NCBI GenBank assembly: GCA_025716855.1
Contig: JAIXMQ010000012.1
Coordinates: forward strand, 558,001-622,000
Direction of reading: 5' to 3'
DNA: 64,000 bases
Origin: Pilaira anomala
Lineage: Eukaryota > Mucoromycota > Mucoromycetes > Mucorales > Mucoraceae
Shown: positions 36,427 to 46,253 of the stretch, one piece after another
How positions within the stretch are numbered: the stretch's first letter is position 1
Layout of the letters: every line of letters begins with the position of its first letter
Position numbers and translations under genes: made by a program
The notes under the pieces: generated by a model
The model's input: only the letters and a program-made list of their open reading frames with translations
Database searches by the model: none
Told to the model about the DNA's origin: nothing

Positions 36427-37262
36427 CTATTGAGTTTTCTTTGCAGCAGATTCCTTAAGGTACTTGTTACGTTGGATTCTCATATGATTGAACAAAACGG
36501 GGGCACCGGGGACGTAAAGAGCAAGGACAGCGATATAAGCATAATAATACATATCACCCCATTGTGCCTTAATGTAAGGTAAAGCTTGATAAGTCATCAT
36601 CAGTTCAGAAGAAATACCAGTAGGGTATAAGACTAAAAAGAATGTATAACGAGCCCAGGTAATGAAAGAAGGTACAGAGGAAGCCAAGTTGGTAGCATAG
36701 TAAGAATAGCGAACAATTTCAGCAATACACCAAGAAACAACCATTGTAGTATAAGACCAGTGGGAATGAATTTGAGGGAAAGGATAATTGACAGCCCAAA
36801 TCAAGAAAATTCTAGAAGCAACTTGCATAACAGTAGTCATGATAGGTGTTCTTACCCAACCTAAAAAAAAATTAATAACAGAGAAAAACAAACATTTGAG
36901 GTTACAAATTACCCAACAAAGCATGCAAAATCTATGTAAATCAAATATATTAATTTTTCGTTTCTTTTTATCTTGTTATTCGAGCACATACCTCGAATAA
37001 AGCAGTTGATTGAACAACAATCAAAACAGGCCATGTAGCCTCGAAGACATTCTTATAATCTTCAGCCTTGATGAGTTGTTGAATGGCCAAGAAAAGAACA
37101 TAGGCCCAACCAGCAAGAGAAGCTACATTATATGAGATCAAATAAAGCTTCAAAAGACCAGAAGGTCCTTTGCGTGCTTTTCTTTCGGTGCTAGGAGAGA
37201 CTAACAGAAGTTGTTAGTTTTATTTCGTATATTTAATAGTTGACAACAATACCTTTAGCCAT
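36427..37262 (-). CDS. PHS1: Phs1, very-long-chain 3-hydroxyacyl-CoA dehydratase (4 exons)
   Basis: A 223-residue ER membrane enzyme that removes water from 3-hydroxyacyl-CoA in the fatty-acid elongation cycle. Exons are 37253-37262 (10 nt), 36992-37200, 36913-36931 (19 nt) and 36427-36860. The family core EILHALLGWVRTPIMTTVMQ is formed across three exons, followed by VASRIFLIWAV. SWCIAEIVRYSYYATNL carries the catalytic Tyr and Glu pair. About six hydrophobic segments and a Lys-rich cytosolic end (KYLKESAAKKTQ), a possible ER-retrieval signal, are seen. Length matches yeast Phs1 (217). It converges with the CUE gene. Confidence 0.96.
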
Positions 37263-37860
37263 TTGGAAACAAAAAAGATAAAAATAAAAAAAAGTAAATC
37301 GTGGTTTCTTGCCCCATAAAATGAGAAAAATGGTGTAAATGCCGGTATTTGAAACGTAAAATTTACCCAATTTCTTTTTCTGAACTGTTTCAAATGTAAG
37401 CATTTTAAAAATCAACATAGTCTCCTCCTCCACTTCCTTCAACTTACCATACGCCACAATAGTACTTAACTTTCATTACTGTAAGTATGGACCGGGAGGA
37501 AAACATTGATAACAAAACAATTAATCAAACAACCGTAATCGTAGTCACATGCACTCACTCAACAACTGGAGAATTAGAGGTTGCATTTATACTCCAGAAG
37601 CTTGATTCCATGTACATACGTTTGATTTTTGAGTTTCGAGTATTTCCTATTCTTGAATCAAATATGTGTATGTATATATCTCTGTAGCCGCTACTAATGC
37701 AAAATTTTACCTAATAATGTCGATAGAAACTGAGTTGAACATCTCATACTCGTTTATATAATGTACATATAAAAGCTTTATTTATACAAGTTTGTTTATT
37801 TCATTAAATTAATAAGTGGTAGAATATATATATATAAGTGTGGAAGCGGTGGCCATGTGT
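37263..37860. other. Intergenic region
   Basis: Upstream of PHS1 and downstream of the small basic gene. The open frame at 37487-37687 lacks coding character. Nothing else is seen. Confidence 0.5.
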
Positions 37861-38288
37861 TTAGTATACATGCTTTTTAGCGCCAAATCTGCTGAGAAGA
37901 CCGGCCTTTCGTGGAGGTGGGGCACGCTTAGTTTTCATAGGACCTACACCTGAAGTTTTCGCTTTTGTCCATGCAAGTGGACCAAATCTCCTTATCATAG
38001 AAGAAGCGTTGTTTGTTTTCACAGGCTTCTTGGTTCTCTTAGTCTTGATTTTGACAGGCTTCTTAGTTCGTGTACGAGGAGCTGATCTGGCAGTAGCTGG
38101 AGACATTCTTGCTCTTAAGCTGCGCATTGCACCACCAGTAGCAGGACTATGTTATAATATGTATTAGTATTTTAAAATGTTATTAAATAAAAGAGTTCAA
38201 TATATTACGTCTTGGTTTGTTTCATCTTTCTAGGAGCAACAGTTCTCTTTTGATGCTTTCTTGATGTTGTGCTAGTTGTATTTCCCAT
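37861..38288 (-). CDS. Small, very basic protein of unknown function (2 exons)
   Basis: A 121-residue protein. Exons are 38209-38288 and 37861-38146. I do not recognise a family. The protein is rich in Lys, Arg, Thr and Pro, with an internal near-repeat (TKKPVKIKT, then TKKPVKTNN). Hydrophobic patches are MIRRFGPLAWTKA and AGLLSRFGAKKHVY, the latter at the C-terminus. The start MGNTTSTTSRKHQKR has Gly2 and Ser6, as in N-myristoylation sites, but the basic composition also fits a nucleic-acid-binding or ribosome-associated protein. The splice junction (AAGAC/GTAATA, ACATAG/TCCTGC) keeps the frame, which supports a real gene. Confidence 0.65.
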
Positions 38289-39470
38289 TTTTATTGTTAT
38301 AGTTTTTGTTTATAAAAAAAAAATATCAAGTACTTTTTTCATGCTCTCTATTTATACTATTTGAATTGTGCTTGTGATATCAAACAATAAAAGAATTAGC
38401 ATTTAAAAAAAAAGACATCATCTTTCCAGTTTAGAATTACTGACGTCAATTTGGACGAAAAAAGATACTGCAATCATTTTTATTTGAGTTAGACTTGGTG
38501 TTACAAAAGACTTGTTCCAGTAGCATTTTCGTTTTTCTCGCATAGAATTTCTGGTCTGACCTAAATTAGACTCAGGTTTTTCTACGTAATAGCGGAACAT
38601 ACCACAGAAAACTATAGCTTCTATTGTTCTCGAATAGTATTATGACCAAACCAAGAGCACGTTATGCAATATTATAAACATGACGCTGTGGTTTACTAAA
38701 ATTTTAAAAATGTGATAATTACGTGCTCTGATCTCCTTTTTTATTTTTTGACTTTAATGAGTACATTTGACTTGGATTTAAACAGTCGAAGAAGGTAACT
38801 ATCTAATATTCAAAAGACTTTGATAATACACACATTGAATTTTTGCGTGATTGGATTAAAATATATGAATCATAATTCGTTTATTATGTTATTCATTAAC
38901 TAGCTTGGCAAATGAAGGGTTTGGAGATCTTTATTCGTAAAAGGAAAGGTACATTTTACCGAGAAACTGGAACTGCAAAGCTAATTTAACTTTTACTTTA
39001 TTCTCTCAATTAGGAATATTTTTAACTATATATGCAACTCCATGTTAACCCAATATAAGTGTTAGAGGTGGTAAAAATGACGATAATGACGCACAAAATA
39101 TTATTTCGTTTAAAGGACAGATGTCACACGATATAAATTGAAAAATACAATCTGTTTACTATAAAAACGTTTATTCCTTATTTAAAGAAAAACATAGCCT
39201 CAATATTATTCAATGTGTTTAGTTAATAAAAGAAAACTTGTAAAATTTTATAATAAGACGGGATCGAAAAAGCAAAAATATATAGGACAAAAGAGTCCGA
39301 AGGCCAGACTGTTTTAACTTCAATGAAGTAGTCAGGACATTTTTCAACTGAATACTGATATATTGTAATCAGTATGGAATACAGTGACATAACTACAAAT
39401 GTAACTATACAAAAACGAAAATGGATCCTTGTCACTTTAAAATTAGTTAATAATACATGTAACGGGAAAA
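38289..39470. other. Intergenic region before the large repeat
   Basis: No gene is seen; it is AT-rich. Open frames at 38418-38600 and 39223-39435 have no recognisable protein features. Confidence 0.5.
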
Positions 39471-40226
39471 ATTAAACATCACCTACTTGAATTTTTCGAT
39501 ACAGGAAACTCTATCACAAACCCATTTTTTTCTCCTCATATCACTCAGTTTCTTCTTTTAAAGAAAATATGACTTTTAATACTAACCATTGTATTTCTGT
39601 AACAAAGCCCTTACGCTACGCTGTGTATTTACTGATCTTAATTATTATTTTTAATATATATAAAAAAAAAAGAAGGTACAATAGCCTACTTTTTTCTTAT
39701 AGCAGTAAAAAAAAAACCCTTGACTATATCAAGAGCTATATTACCTTGGCATTGACCACCAAAAGTTTAAATACGAATGTATAGTTAGTTAAACTGATAT
39801 GGCTGCTTTATTTTTGCTTAAGCAAACTGGCATGTCCTCAGCGATAAAAAAGTTAACAATTATAGCAATGTACATAGCTAGTGAATGATATTTATAAAAA
39901 TCTAAAATGAATGATATTTAAATAAATATATATATATATATATATATTACAAATAAACTCGAGACTCTCTGAAATAAAATGGCAGAATGTGGTTCATTGT
40001 ACACTTTTATTAGAAATTAATGGTAACTAACTATATTGGAAAAAAATTCCGTTCAAAGACAAAACAAATGATTTATGATTATAAGTAAAGAGGTATACAA
40101 TAAAAATTTATTGATGTTTACATTGTTAGACATTGAATTTATTAAAAAAATATAACTAAGTACGAAAAGACCCACCTTGAGAAAAGACTTACGGAATTCA
40201 AATTTCCTCAAATGTGACTGCGAGAT

Positions 40227-40276
40227 CAGGGAGTATTTAGCTTTATCCAGCTACTGTATAGCCTAAACACTCCCTG
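40227..40276. repeat. Compact 14-bp hairpin
   Basis: CAGGGAGTATTTAG (40227-40240) and CTAAACACTCCCTG (40263-40276) are inverted repeats with one mismatch and a 22-base loop. It lies in the extra segment of the left arm of the large repeat. Confidence 0.7.
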
Positions 40277-40439
40277 TCGGGGGAAGAAATCCGTGATATA
40301 ACTGTTCGGGAAGGTTTATTGTTGCTGTTACTGTTACTGTTATTGTTGTTGAACAGCGATAGACTTAATAGAGCCAATTGTTAGGGAAGAGTAAATGTCA
40401 TGAGAGAGCTAAAGCCTTGTAAACTTTCCAAAAAAAAGT

Positions 40440-41285
40440 TTTTTTCTTTGTTACAGCGAAAAAAAAAAAAAATGAGCCAATCAAATCATCGGAAAAAGAG
40501 GAAAAAGTGAATTTTTAGGTAAAAATCAGCAGGTCCCGACCTTTGGATTTTTTCAAGTGTTTTAAATGTGGATATATCTCGGAATTATAAGAATGTTAGA
40601 GCAAAGATATTGAATGGTTTCTAATATAAAATTTGACGCTCTTTCGAATGGTGTAAAAATCAAAGTAGAGTAATTATAAATATTAATGTTTATTGTGAAA
40701 AAGTCAAATTACGGTTTTTGTTAGGGCAGGTATATTTTTCATATCTAAAGTTATGAATCCAAACACATGAAAAAATGCGTCTTTAAATTCTGCATCGACT
40801 GCATATCATGTTGTATATTAGAATAATTGATTTAAGATGACTTTAATTTGACAAGAAAGAAAATTTTGTCCATATCTCGATTTTTTTTTCCATTTTAGGG
40901 GTAAAAAACGGGGTGTCCATAGGGGGTAATGGTGCATCTAGTCTACTTTCATAGGGTGTGTAACGTTTCACACTGCTTAAATCCCTATATACACCCCGTT
41001 TGTTTTTTTCCTTTAAAAATGTAAAGATATTGACAAATTTTTCTTTCTTGTCAAATTAAAGTCATCTTAAATCAAGTATTCTAATATACAATGTGATATA
41101 CAGTCGATGCAGAATTTTATGGCACATTTGTCTATGGATTTAAAATGATATGTCTAGAAGCATAAAATATACTTGCCCTAAACAAAGACTGTAAATTCGA
41201 CTTTCTTAAAAATACAATAATAGCCATTAATCTTTATAATTACTTTACTTTGATTTTTACTTCATTCAAATTTTATACTAGAAAC
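40440..41285. repeat. Inverted module pair 1 in the large repeat
   Basis: The left limb 40560-40900 contains GACGCTCTTTCGAATGGTGT (40635) and ends near GACTTTAATTTGACAAGAAA. The right limb 40980-41285 reads back the same module (TTTCTTTCTTGTCAAATTAA near 41041, then TTTGATTTTTACTTCATTC near 41250). A loop of roughly 80-100 bases lies between them. Confidence 0.7.
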
Positions 41286-41369
41286 TATTCAATAGCTTTC
41301 CTCTAAAAGCTTTATAATACCAACATATATTATCCACATTTATGTAAGCATTCAAAAAAATCAAAAAAG

Positions 41370-41800
41370 CTCGGGAAACAGTTTTTGCTAGAGAAAGTAT
41401 ATTTTTTATATATAAAAAAATATATCTTTGTATGAAGATATCTGCCCATCTAAATTTAAAATTTTCTGGATATAATATGGTATAACACAATGGTTAGTAT
41501 TGAAGGAATTTACTTTGACATGAAAGATTTCTAGGGCTTAAAATTTAAGCTGTGTTTAGTTAATTTAGAGTGGTGACTCACCCACCAATAAGCGCGCCTC
41601 ATATAAACTACACACACCACATATTTAAGCCCAGAAAGCCTTTCATGTCAAAGTAAAGTCCTTCAATATTAACTATTTTATTATACAATACTATATCCAG
41701 AAAATTCTAAATTTATATGGGCAGATGATTGTATATAAAGATGTATTTTTTTATATGTAAAAAATATACTTTTTCTAACAAAAACTGTTTTCCTTACATG
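41370..41800. repeat. Inverted module pair 2 in the large repeat
   Basis: The left limb contains CATCTAAATTTAAAATTTTC (about 41448) and TTTACTTTGACATGAAAG (about 41510). The right limb contains CTTTCATGTCAAAGTAAAG (about 41640) and AAAATTCTAAATTTATATGG (about 41701). The loop about 41530-41635 is distinct from that of pair 1. Confidence 0.65.
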
Positions 41801-42073
41801 CACTACAAATGGAGAGTGCATGTAGCATGGTCTACATACACCTCGTTTTTCAGTCCCAGAAACCTAAATTTTGACAAAAAATACCTTCTTGTCAAAGTAG
41901 AATCCCTCTATATCAACTATTTTATTAAACAATATGATATACAGAAAGTGCAGAATTTAAAGGCGCATCTTTCTAAATAATTCGATTTATGTTATTAGAA
42001 ACAGAAAATATACTTGCCCTAATAAAAACTTTATTTCGTTTTCTGACAATAAACATAAATTATTATTATTACT

Positions 42074-42822
42074 TGGCTTTGATTTTTACATCATTAGAAA
42101 GAGCGCAAAATTCTACATGTGTCATTAAAAGGCCAAACTTTAAAACCTTTTTAATCTAAAGATGTATGGAGATTTCTGAATTTTGAAAAAATCCATAGGG
42201 GGGGACTAGCAAATTTTTCTAAAAAATAGAATTTTTTTCACAGCTTAAAAAAAATAAAAATTAGAAATGTAGATATATCTTTGTATTTAAATGGTTTTAA
42301 AGTTTAGCTTTTTATTGATGTCTAAGGTAGAATTTGACGCTCTTTCGAATGGTGTAAAAATCAAAGTAGTATAATTATAAAGTTTAATAGTCATTGCGAG
42401 AAAGCACAGCTTCTATTAGGACATGTATATTTTTTATATACAAGATAATAAATCTAAATGCATAGAAATCTTATTTTTTAAATTCTACATCTTTGGAATA
42501 TAACATTGTCTAACAAAATACGTCTGTATCCTGATTTGGTTTTTTTCCTGTTTTTGGACCTAAAAATTGAGATTTGGGTCCAAATTTCTTTCTTTTCAAA
42601 TTAAAGTCTTTTATTTCACCTATTCTATTTTACTATATAATATACAATCGATGCAGAATTTGAAGGCGCATCTTTCTATTGATTTAGAATTATTATTTTT
42701 TATGTAGAAAATATACGTGCCCTAACAAAAACTGTATATCGTTTTTTCATAATACCTATAAACATTTGTTACTATTTTACTTTGCTTTTTGCATCATTAA
42801 AAAGAGCGTCAAATTCTACATG
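42074..42822. repeat. Inverted module copies 3-5 in the large repeat
   Basis: The module core appears inverted at 42078-42106 (GATTTTTACATCATTAGAAA), direct at 42336-42368 (GACGCTCTTTCGAATGGTGT) and inverted again at 42781-42810 (GCATCATTAAAAAGAGCGTC). A direct pair of CCATAGGGGGGGACT lies near 42193 and 42896. Confidence 0.7.
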
Positions 42823-43366
42823 TATTGGTAAAAAGCTAAGCTTTAAAACCTTTTTAACGTAAAGATGTATGGATATTTCTGAATCTTGAAAAAATCCATA
42901 GGGGGGGACTGGCTTATTTTTGCCTAAAAATACACTTTTTCCCCCTTTTCTGATGATTTGATTGGCTCAAATTTTTTTTCGCTGTAACAAAGAAAATCAT
43001 GTCTACAATACCTCGTTTTTCTTTATCAAAAAGACTAATTAAGGCCAGTAAACACAGGTAGTGTAGCGTAGGGCTTTACTGTCGTAATAGAATGGTAGTA
43101 TCAAAAGGTCTCTTCCTTTAAAAAATTTTTTTCACCATAAATTAAAAGTGAAAGAGGCAGATTTAACTAATAGGGGAAAATACATGACCCGCTTAGTTTT
43201 TCTTTAAAAAACGAACTTTTTTGAAGCTGCCATTGCATTACGGTTAAATCACTTACTCTATGCTACCGTAAGGCATTGATAGTTTGAAAGGAGCTTATTT
43301 TTGAAAGAAAAACTAGGGGAGTGATGAAATTTCCAATATAAGGAGATCGAGGTGAATGACGTTTAA

Positions 43367-43910
43367 TGGCTCTCAGAATTAACATGAATTATTTTTTCGA
43401 AATAATAGAGAGTAACACAAATCTTTTCAAAACATATTGATACCCCATTTCAAAAACATAATAAGTATCTCTAATCAAGTAATAACTTAAAATAAGCTCA
43501 TTTGTATTCAATGTCTGGTTCTTTTAATATCCCTTCTTAAATTTTCATTGTTTACTTTCCACTGTGTATTTAATTACCTGTCAAAGTATCTCTCTAAAAA
43601 ATTGTTGCTAATTATTTATTAATCTTTGTATTTCCTACTATTATCTTTCTGCTAGTCATCCCATTGTTAAATAATAACTTTGTTTATACTCCTTTAAAGA
43701 CAATTAGTCACTAAATACCATCTCTCATAAACTAAATATAATAAAGAAGTCTTTCTAAGTTGACAACTACACTAATAGAAAACGAGACCTTTAGTCTCCC
43801 TACAAAAAAAAAACAAAAAAAAGTTGATAACTACATAGTCTGGGGCTCACTTTTTTTTTTATTATCTGCATATATTTTTACACTTAATAACTATCCTCAA
43901 ACCTATACAA
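43367..43910. other. Intergenic region between the repeat and the small-protein cluster
   Basis: No gene is seen; short homopolymers lie at 43804-43825 and 43850-43860. Confidence 0.5.
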
Positions 43911-44072
43911 CTAAATAACCTCTAGGCTCATCGACGCTCCTAACGCTGCACCTACTACACCCCCGATCAGAAGCATAATACCAATTACTATCATAAAAGA
44001 CTTCGCATCGCAATTAGAAGAACTGCCACCGCTGGAAGAGCTACTACCACTAGAAGAAGATGAACTGCTCAT
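43911..44072 (-). CDS. Cluster locus 0: Ser-tract protein with one membrane segment
   Basis: 53 residues, no intron. The N-terminus is almost pure serine with glycine (MSSSSSSSGSSSSSGGSSSN), then CDAKS, then one hydrophobic helix (FMIVIGIMLLIGGVVGAALG) and the short tail ASMSLEVI. It looks like a tiny single-pass membrane protein. It shares the upstream element of the other cluster members (see 44073-44156) and their strand, but lacks the MG..C start. Function unknown. Confidence that it is expressed rests on the shared promoter-like sequence and the coherent composition. Confidence 0.6.
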   Translation of the reverse strand: MSSSSSSSGSSSSSGGSSSNCDAKSFMIVIGIMLLIGGVVGAALGASMSLEVI

Positions 44073-44156
44073 TTTATATTTTAATTATTTTTGGGAGAGA
44101 AAGTTTTTGTGTGTAGAATAAAAGATTTTGTTTGTTTGTTTTATAGCTATTTATAT
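44073..44156 (-). promoter_or_regulatory. Promoter-like module of cluster locus 0
   Basis: Read on the minus strand: a TATA-like AATATAAATAGC about 75-80 nt before the ATG, then ACACAAAAACTTTCTCTCCC about 25-45 nt before it. The second element recurs, with changes, before each of the other cluster loci. Confidence 0.55.
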
Positions 44157-44987
44157 TACTTAGAAGTCTCATTATCAAGTCGTCAGTACTAATATAAAAA
44201 AATAAAAACAACTTAAAATGTTGTCATCACAAAAATTGATTTTTTGTTGCTAGTGGTGGTATATCAAATAATCATATATATATATATATATATAATATGT
44301 ATATAAAGTTACCTTCTCCTTAAACCGAAAAATTTAAGACTGTAATTAGTTGCAAAATGAGCTCAATGAAATTATGGTAGTTAGGACCATAATTTGTATA
44401 TTGATATGTAAAAAAAAAAAAAGACATCAATATACATTTCTGTCCTCTTTATTTAGACGCTCATTGATTCAAGGACTTTGTATATATGTATTGTTTAGTT
44501 TTACTGACATAAGATTTTTTAATGATCTCAACTTTAACCTGGCTACAGACCCAAATTCAAGCTTACCCAGAGCTCCAACTAATAAGAGCTATCTATAAAC
44601 CAAAGCTCTTATCATTGGGAAATAAATAAATATTGTATGCTGGTATTAGTAATATTTACTCAGACAATAATAGGTTTCATTGTATGCCTTGGCTAATATG
44701 TCTCGGAACAAAGAGAGCATTATTTTATAGCGATATTCTTTTTTTTTAAAAGAAAAAAATATCAACATTTAAGTTATAAATCATGAATAGGCTCATTGAT
44801 ATATTTATACATAAATAAGAAGATATACCATAGATATTAATATGTTAAATTACAACTAAAAACAATGTTAATTATATGAATAAAGTCTATTCATTTTAAT
44901 AAAATCCTTGTTATAACGATACTCTCTATTGTATATATCCACAAACAAAAGACAAATGTCGGCTTTTACAAAATTGCAATTGAGGTA
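44157..44987. other. Spacer in the small-protein cluster
   Basis: Contains a TA microsatellite (44274-44294). The plus-strand open frame at 44350-44598 has no supporting features. No further cluster copy is recognised. Confidence 0.5.
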
Positions 44988-45166
44988 TTACACCGTGATA
45001 CTATAAGTTCTAAATATTACAAATGTTCTATTTTTGTGTGATAAAGCTTTTACATGTTTTGCTACATGTTTTAAGTCGCCCAATCCCAAACTACTATTAC
45101 TGCCGCTACTTGCGGAAGAACAGGTGCTGCTATTATTAGAAGTACTAGAAAATAACATAAGCCCAT
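44988..45166 (-). pseudogene. Cluster locus 1: Cys/Ser-rich small protein, frameshifted after MGLC
   Basis: The ATG at 45166 begins MGLCYF, but the serine-rich body (SSTSNNSSTCSSASSGSNSS, then LGLGDLKHVAKHVKALSHKN) lies in another frame. In that frame the first ATG is at 45158, giving 56 residues. The upstream element AAAGACTTTTTCTTTAAAAA matches the family and there is a TATA-like ATATATAA about 68 nt upstream. Either a frameshift has broken an MG-C type start, or the inner ATG is used. Confidence 0.45.
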
Positions 45167-45631
45167 TGTGTTTTGATATTTTTAAAGAAAAAGTCTTTAT
45201 ATGCAAATAAATACAGAGATTATTTTTTTTATATATCCTTCTGTCCTTATTTTAAATCTTAAATGGTTAATGATACATAAAGAGCCATAAAGTGTATATT
45301 CATTAAGATTAATAATGATATTTGTTGCTATGTAATAGCATTAGTGATATGGAAGTGGATCTCAGTTCTAAACAAGAAAAAATGTTCCAATGTCTTGGAA
45401 ACGAAGAATTGGAACTATTTGAAAAGTGGCCAAGCCAAATAAACGAATTAATTCAAGTATCACTGTTAATAAATAACAGTTTATGCATTATGTTTTCTGA
45501 TTCTAACCTAACATATTAAGAGTGATATGTATAAATATTCGCTTTATTTAATTGTTTGTTTAATGGGAAAATTATGTATGGTTCTTGGTTAAAAATTAAT
45601 ATAATCGGCTAATTCCGATAGAATAGGTATA
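45167..45631. other. Spacer with a short coding-like plus-strand frame
   Basis: The frame 45322-45519 contains MEVDLSSKQEKMFQCLGNEE and LELFEKWPSQINELIQ, which has the composition of a real helical protein, but it has no recognised family, no clear context and a non-coding-looking end. It may be a gene relic. Confidence 0.35.
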
Positions 45632-45768
45632 TCAATTTCGAATGCTAGAGACAAGTCCACTGTCACCATAAGAGATCCTGCGACTAGTTCCACTATTAAA
45701 AGTAGAATTAATATTTACACTGGGAGCACTACTAACGACGCCTTGAGAACGAGAACAACATCCACCAT
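45632..45768 (-). pseudogene. Cluster locus 2: GGCCSRSQ small protein, start frame lost by one base
   Basis: The body reads GGCCSRSQGVVSSAPSVNI and ends GDSGLVSSIRN (45632). The ATG at 45768 sits exactly where the other loci start but is one base out of frame, as if a single G of ATGGG were lost. A TATA-like sequence (ACTTATAAAC) lies about 70 nt upstream. This unit and locus 3 share long stretches of upstream DNA and are tandem duplicates. Confidence 0.5.
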
Positions 45769-46090
45769 AGAATTTAATTATTTTTAAGGAAAAATTTCCG
45801 TATAGTGTAAAACGATCCATGAAGTTTCTCGTTGTGTTTATAAGTGGATTTAAGTTTGTTACTTAAGTAGATAACTAGTGTAAAATCTATTGTCATTATG
45901 AATAATAACACAACAAGACATTTGGAGTAGTTAATTTTTAAGGTTAATTTACTTATGAACAAAGAGCACAATGTATTACGATATTAGTGGTGATAGTAAT
46001 AGAAATCAAGCAATGGACCTCAATCATTTCTAGAAAAAAATACAAAATCACGTAACCATTTATTTCTCATAGAATACTGCTGCAAGACCA

Positions 46091-46253
46091 CTATCCAAAA
46101 GAGAAACCACTATCACGAAAAGCGCTCCTACCACTAAATACATTACGAGATCCACTAAAGACACTACGAGATCCACTAAAACCACTAGAGCCAGAACTTA
46201 ATACTACTGGCACTACTACTCGCACTTTGAGAACGAGAACAAAAATTACCCAT
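46091..46253 (-). pseudogene. Cluster locus 3: MGNFCSRSQ small protein, frameshifted
   Basis: Starts MGNFCSRSQSASSSAS at 46253 and in that frame stops after 22 residues (46185). One base out of frame the serine-rich body goes on: SSGSSGFSGSRSVFSGSRN, then VFSGRSAFRDSGFSFG, stop at 46091. The two parts plainly belong together, so either a one-base change truncated the protein or the 22-residue form is the product. Residues 2-7 (GNFCSR) fit the N-myristoyltransferase pattern with Ser6 and a basic residue 7. Confidence 0.5.

Larger units (their letters stand above)
39471..43366. repeat. 3.9-kb fold-back element with nested inverted modules
   Basis: Non-coding element with matching ends. The left end ATTAAACATCACC and ATACAGGAAACTCTATCAC (39471-39527) matches, inverted, the right end GTGATGAAATTTCCAATATA and GAATGACGTTTAAT (43321-43366). 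Further in, GCCCTTACGCTACGCTGTGT (39607) pairs with ACACAGGTAGTGTAGCGTAG near 43052. The stretch 40440-40510 pairs almost perfectly with 42945-43013 (GATGATTTGATTGGCTC). The left arm carries about 770 extra bp (39650-40430). The centre is made of alternating inverted copies of a module of about 300 bp. No open frame longer than about 80 codons and no transposase remnant is seen. Other copies of the ends lie at 2718-4490, 7322-7770 and 54197-54375. Confidence 0.78.

Noticed and set aside
39223..39435. 70-codon minus-strand frame before the large repeat
   Set aside because: Hydrophobic but with no family features, beside a repeat end; probably chance in AT-rich DNA.
40440..43013. Large repeat as a degenerate LTR retrotransposon
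   Set aside because: The long repeats are inverted, not direct, and there is no trace of reverse transcriptase, integrase or primer-binding site.
44350..44598. Plus-strand frame in the small-protein cluster
   Set aside because: Mixed composition, contains a lysine run from poly-A, no match to the cluster family.
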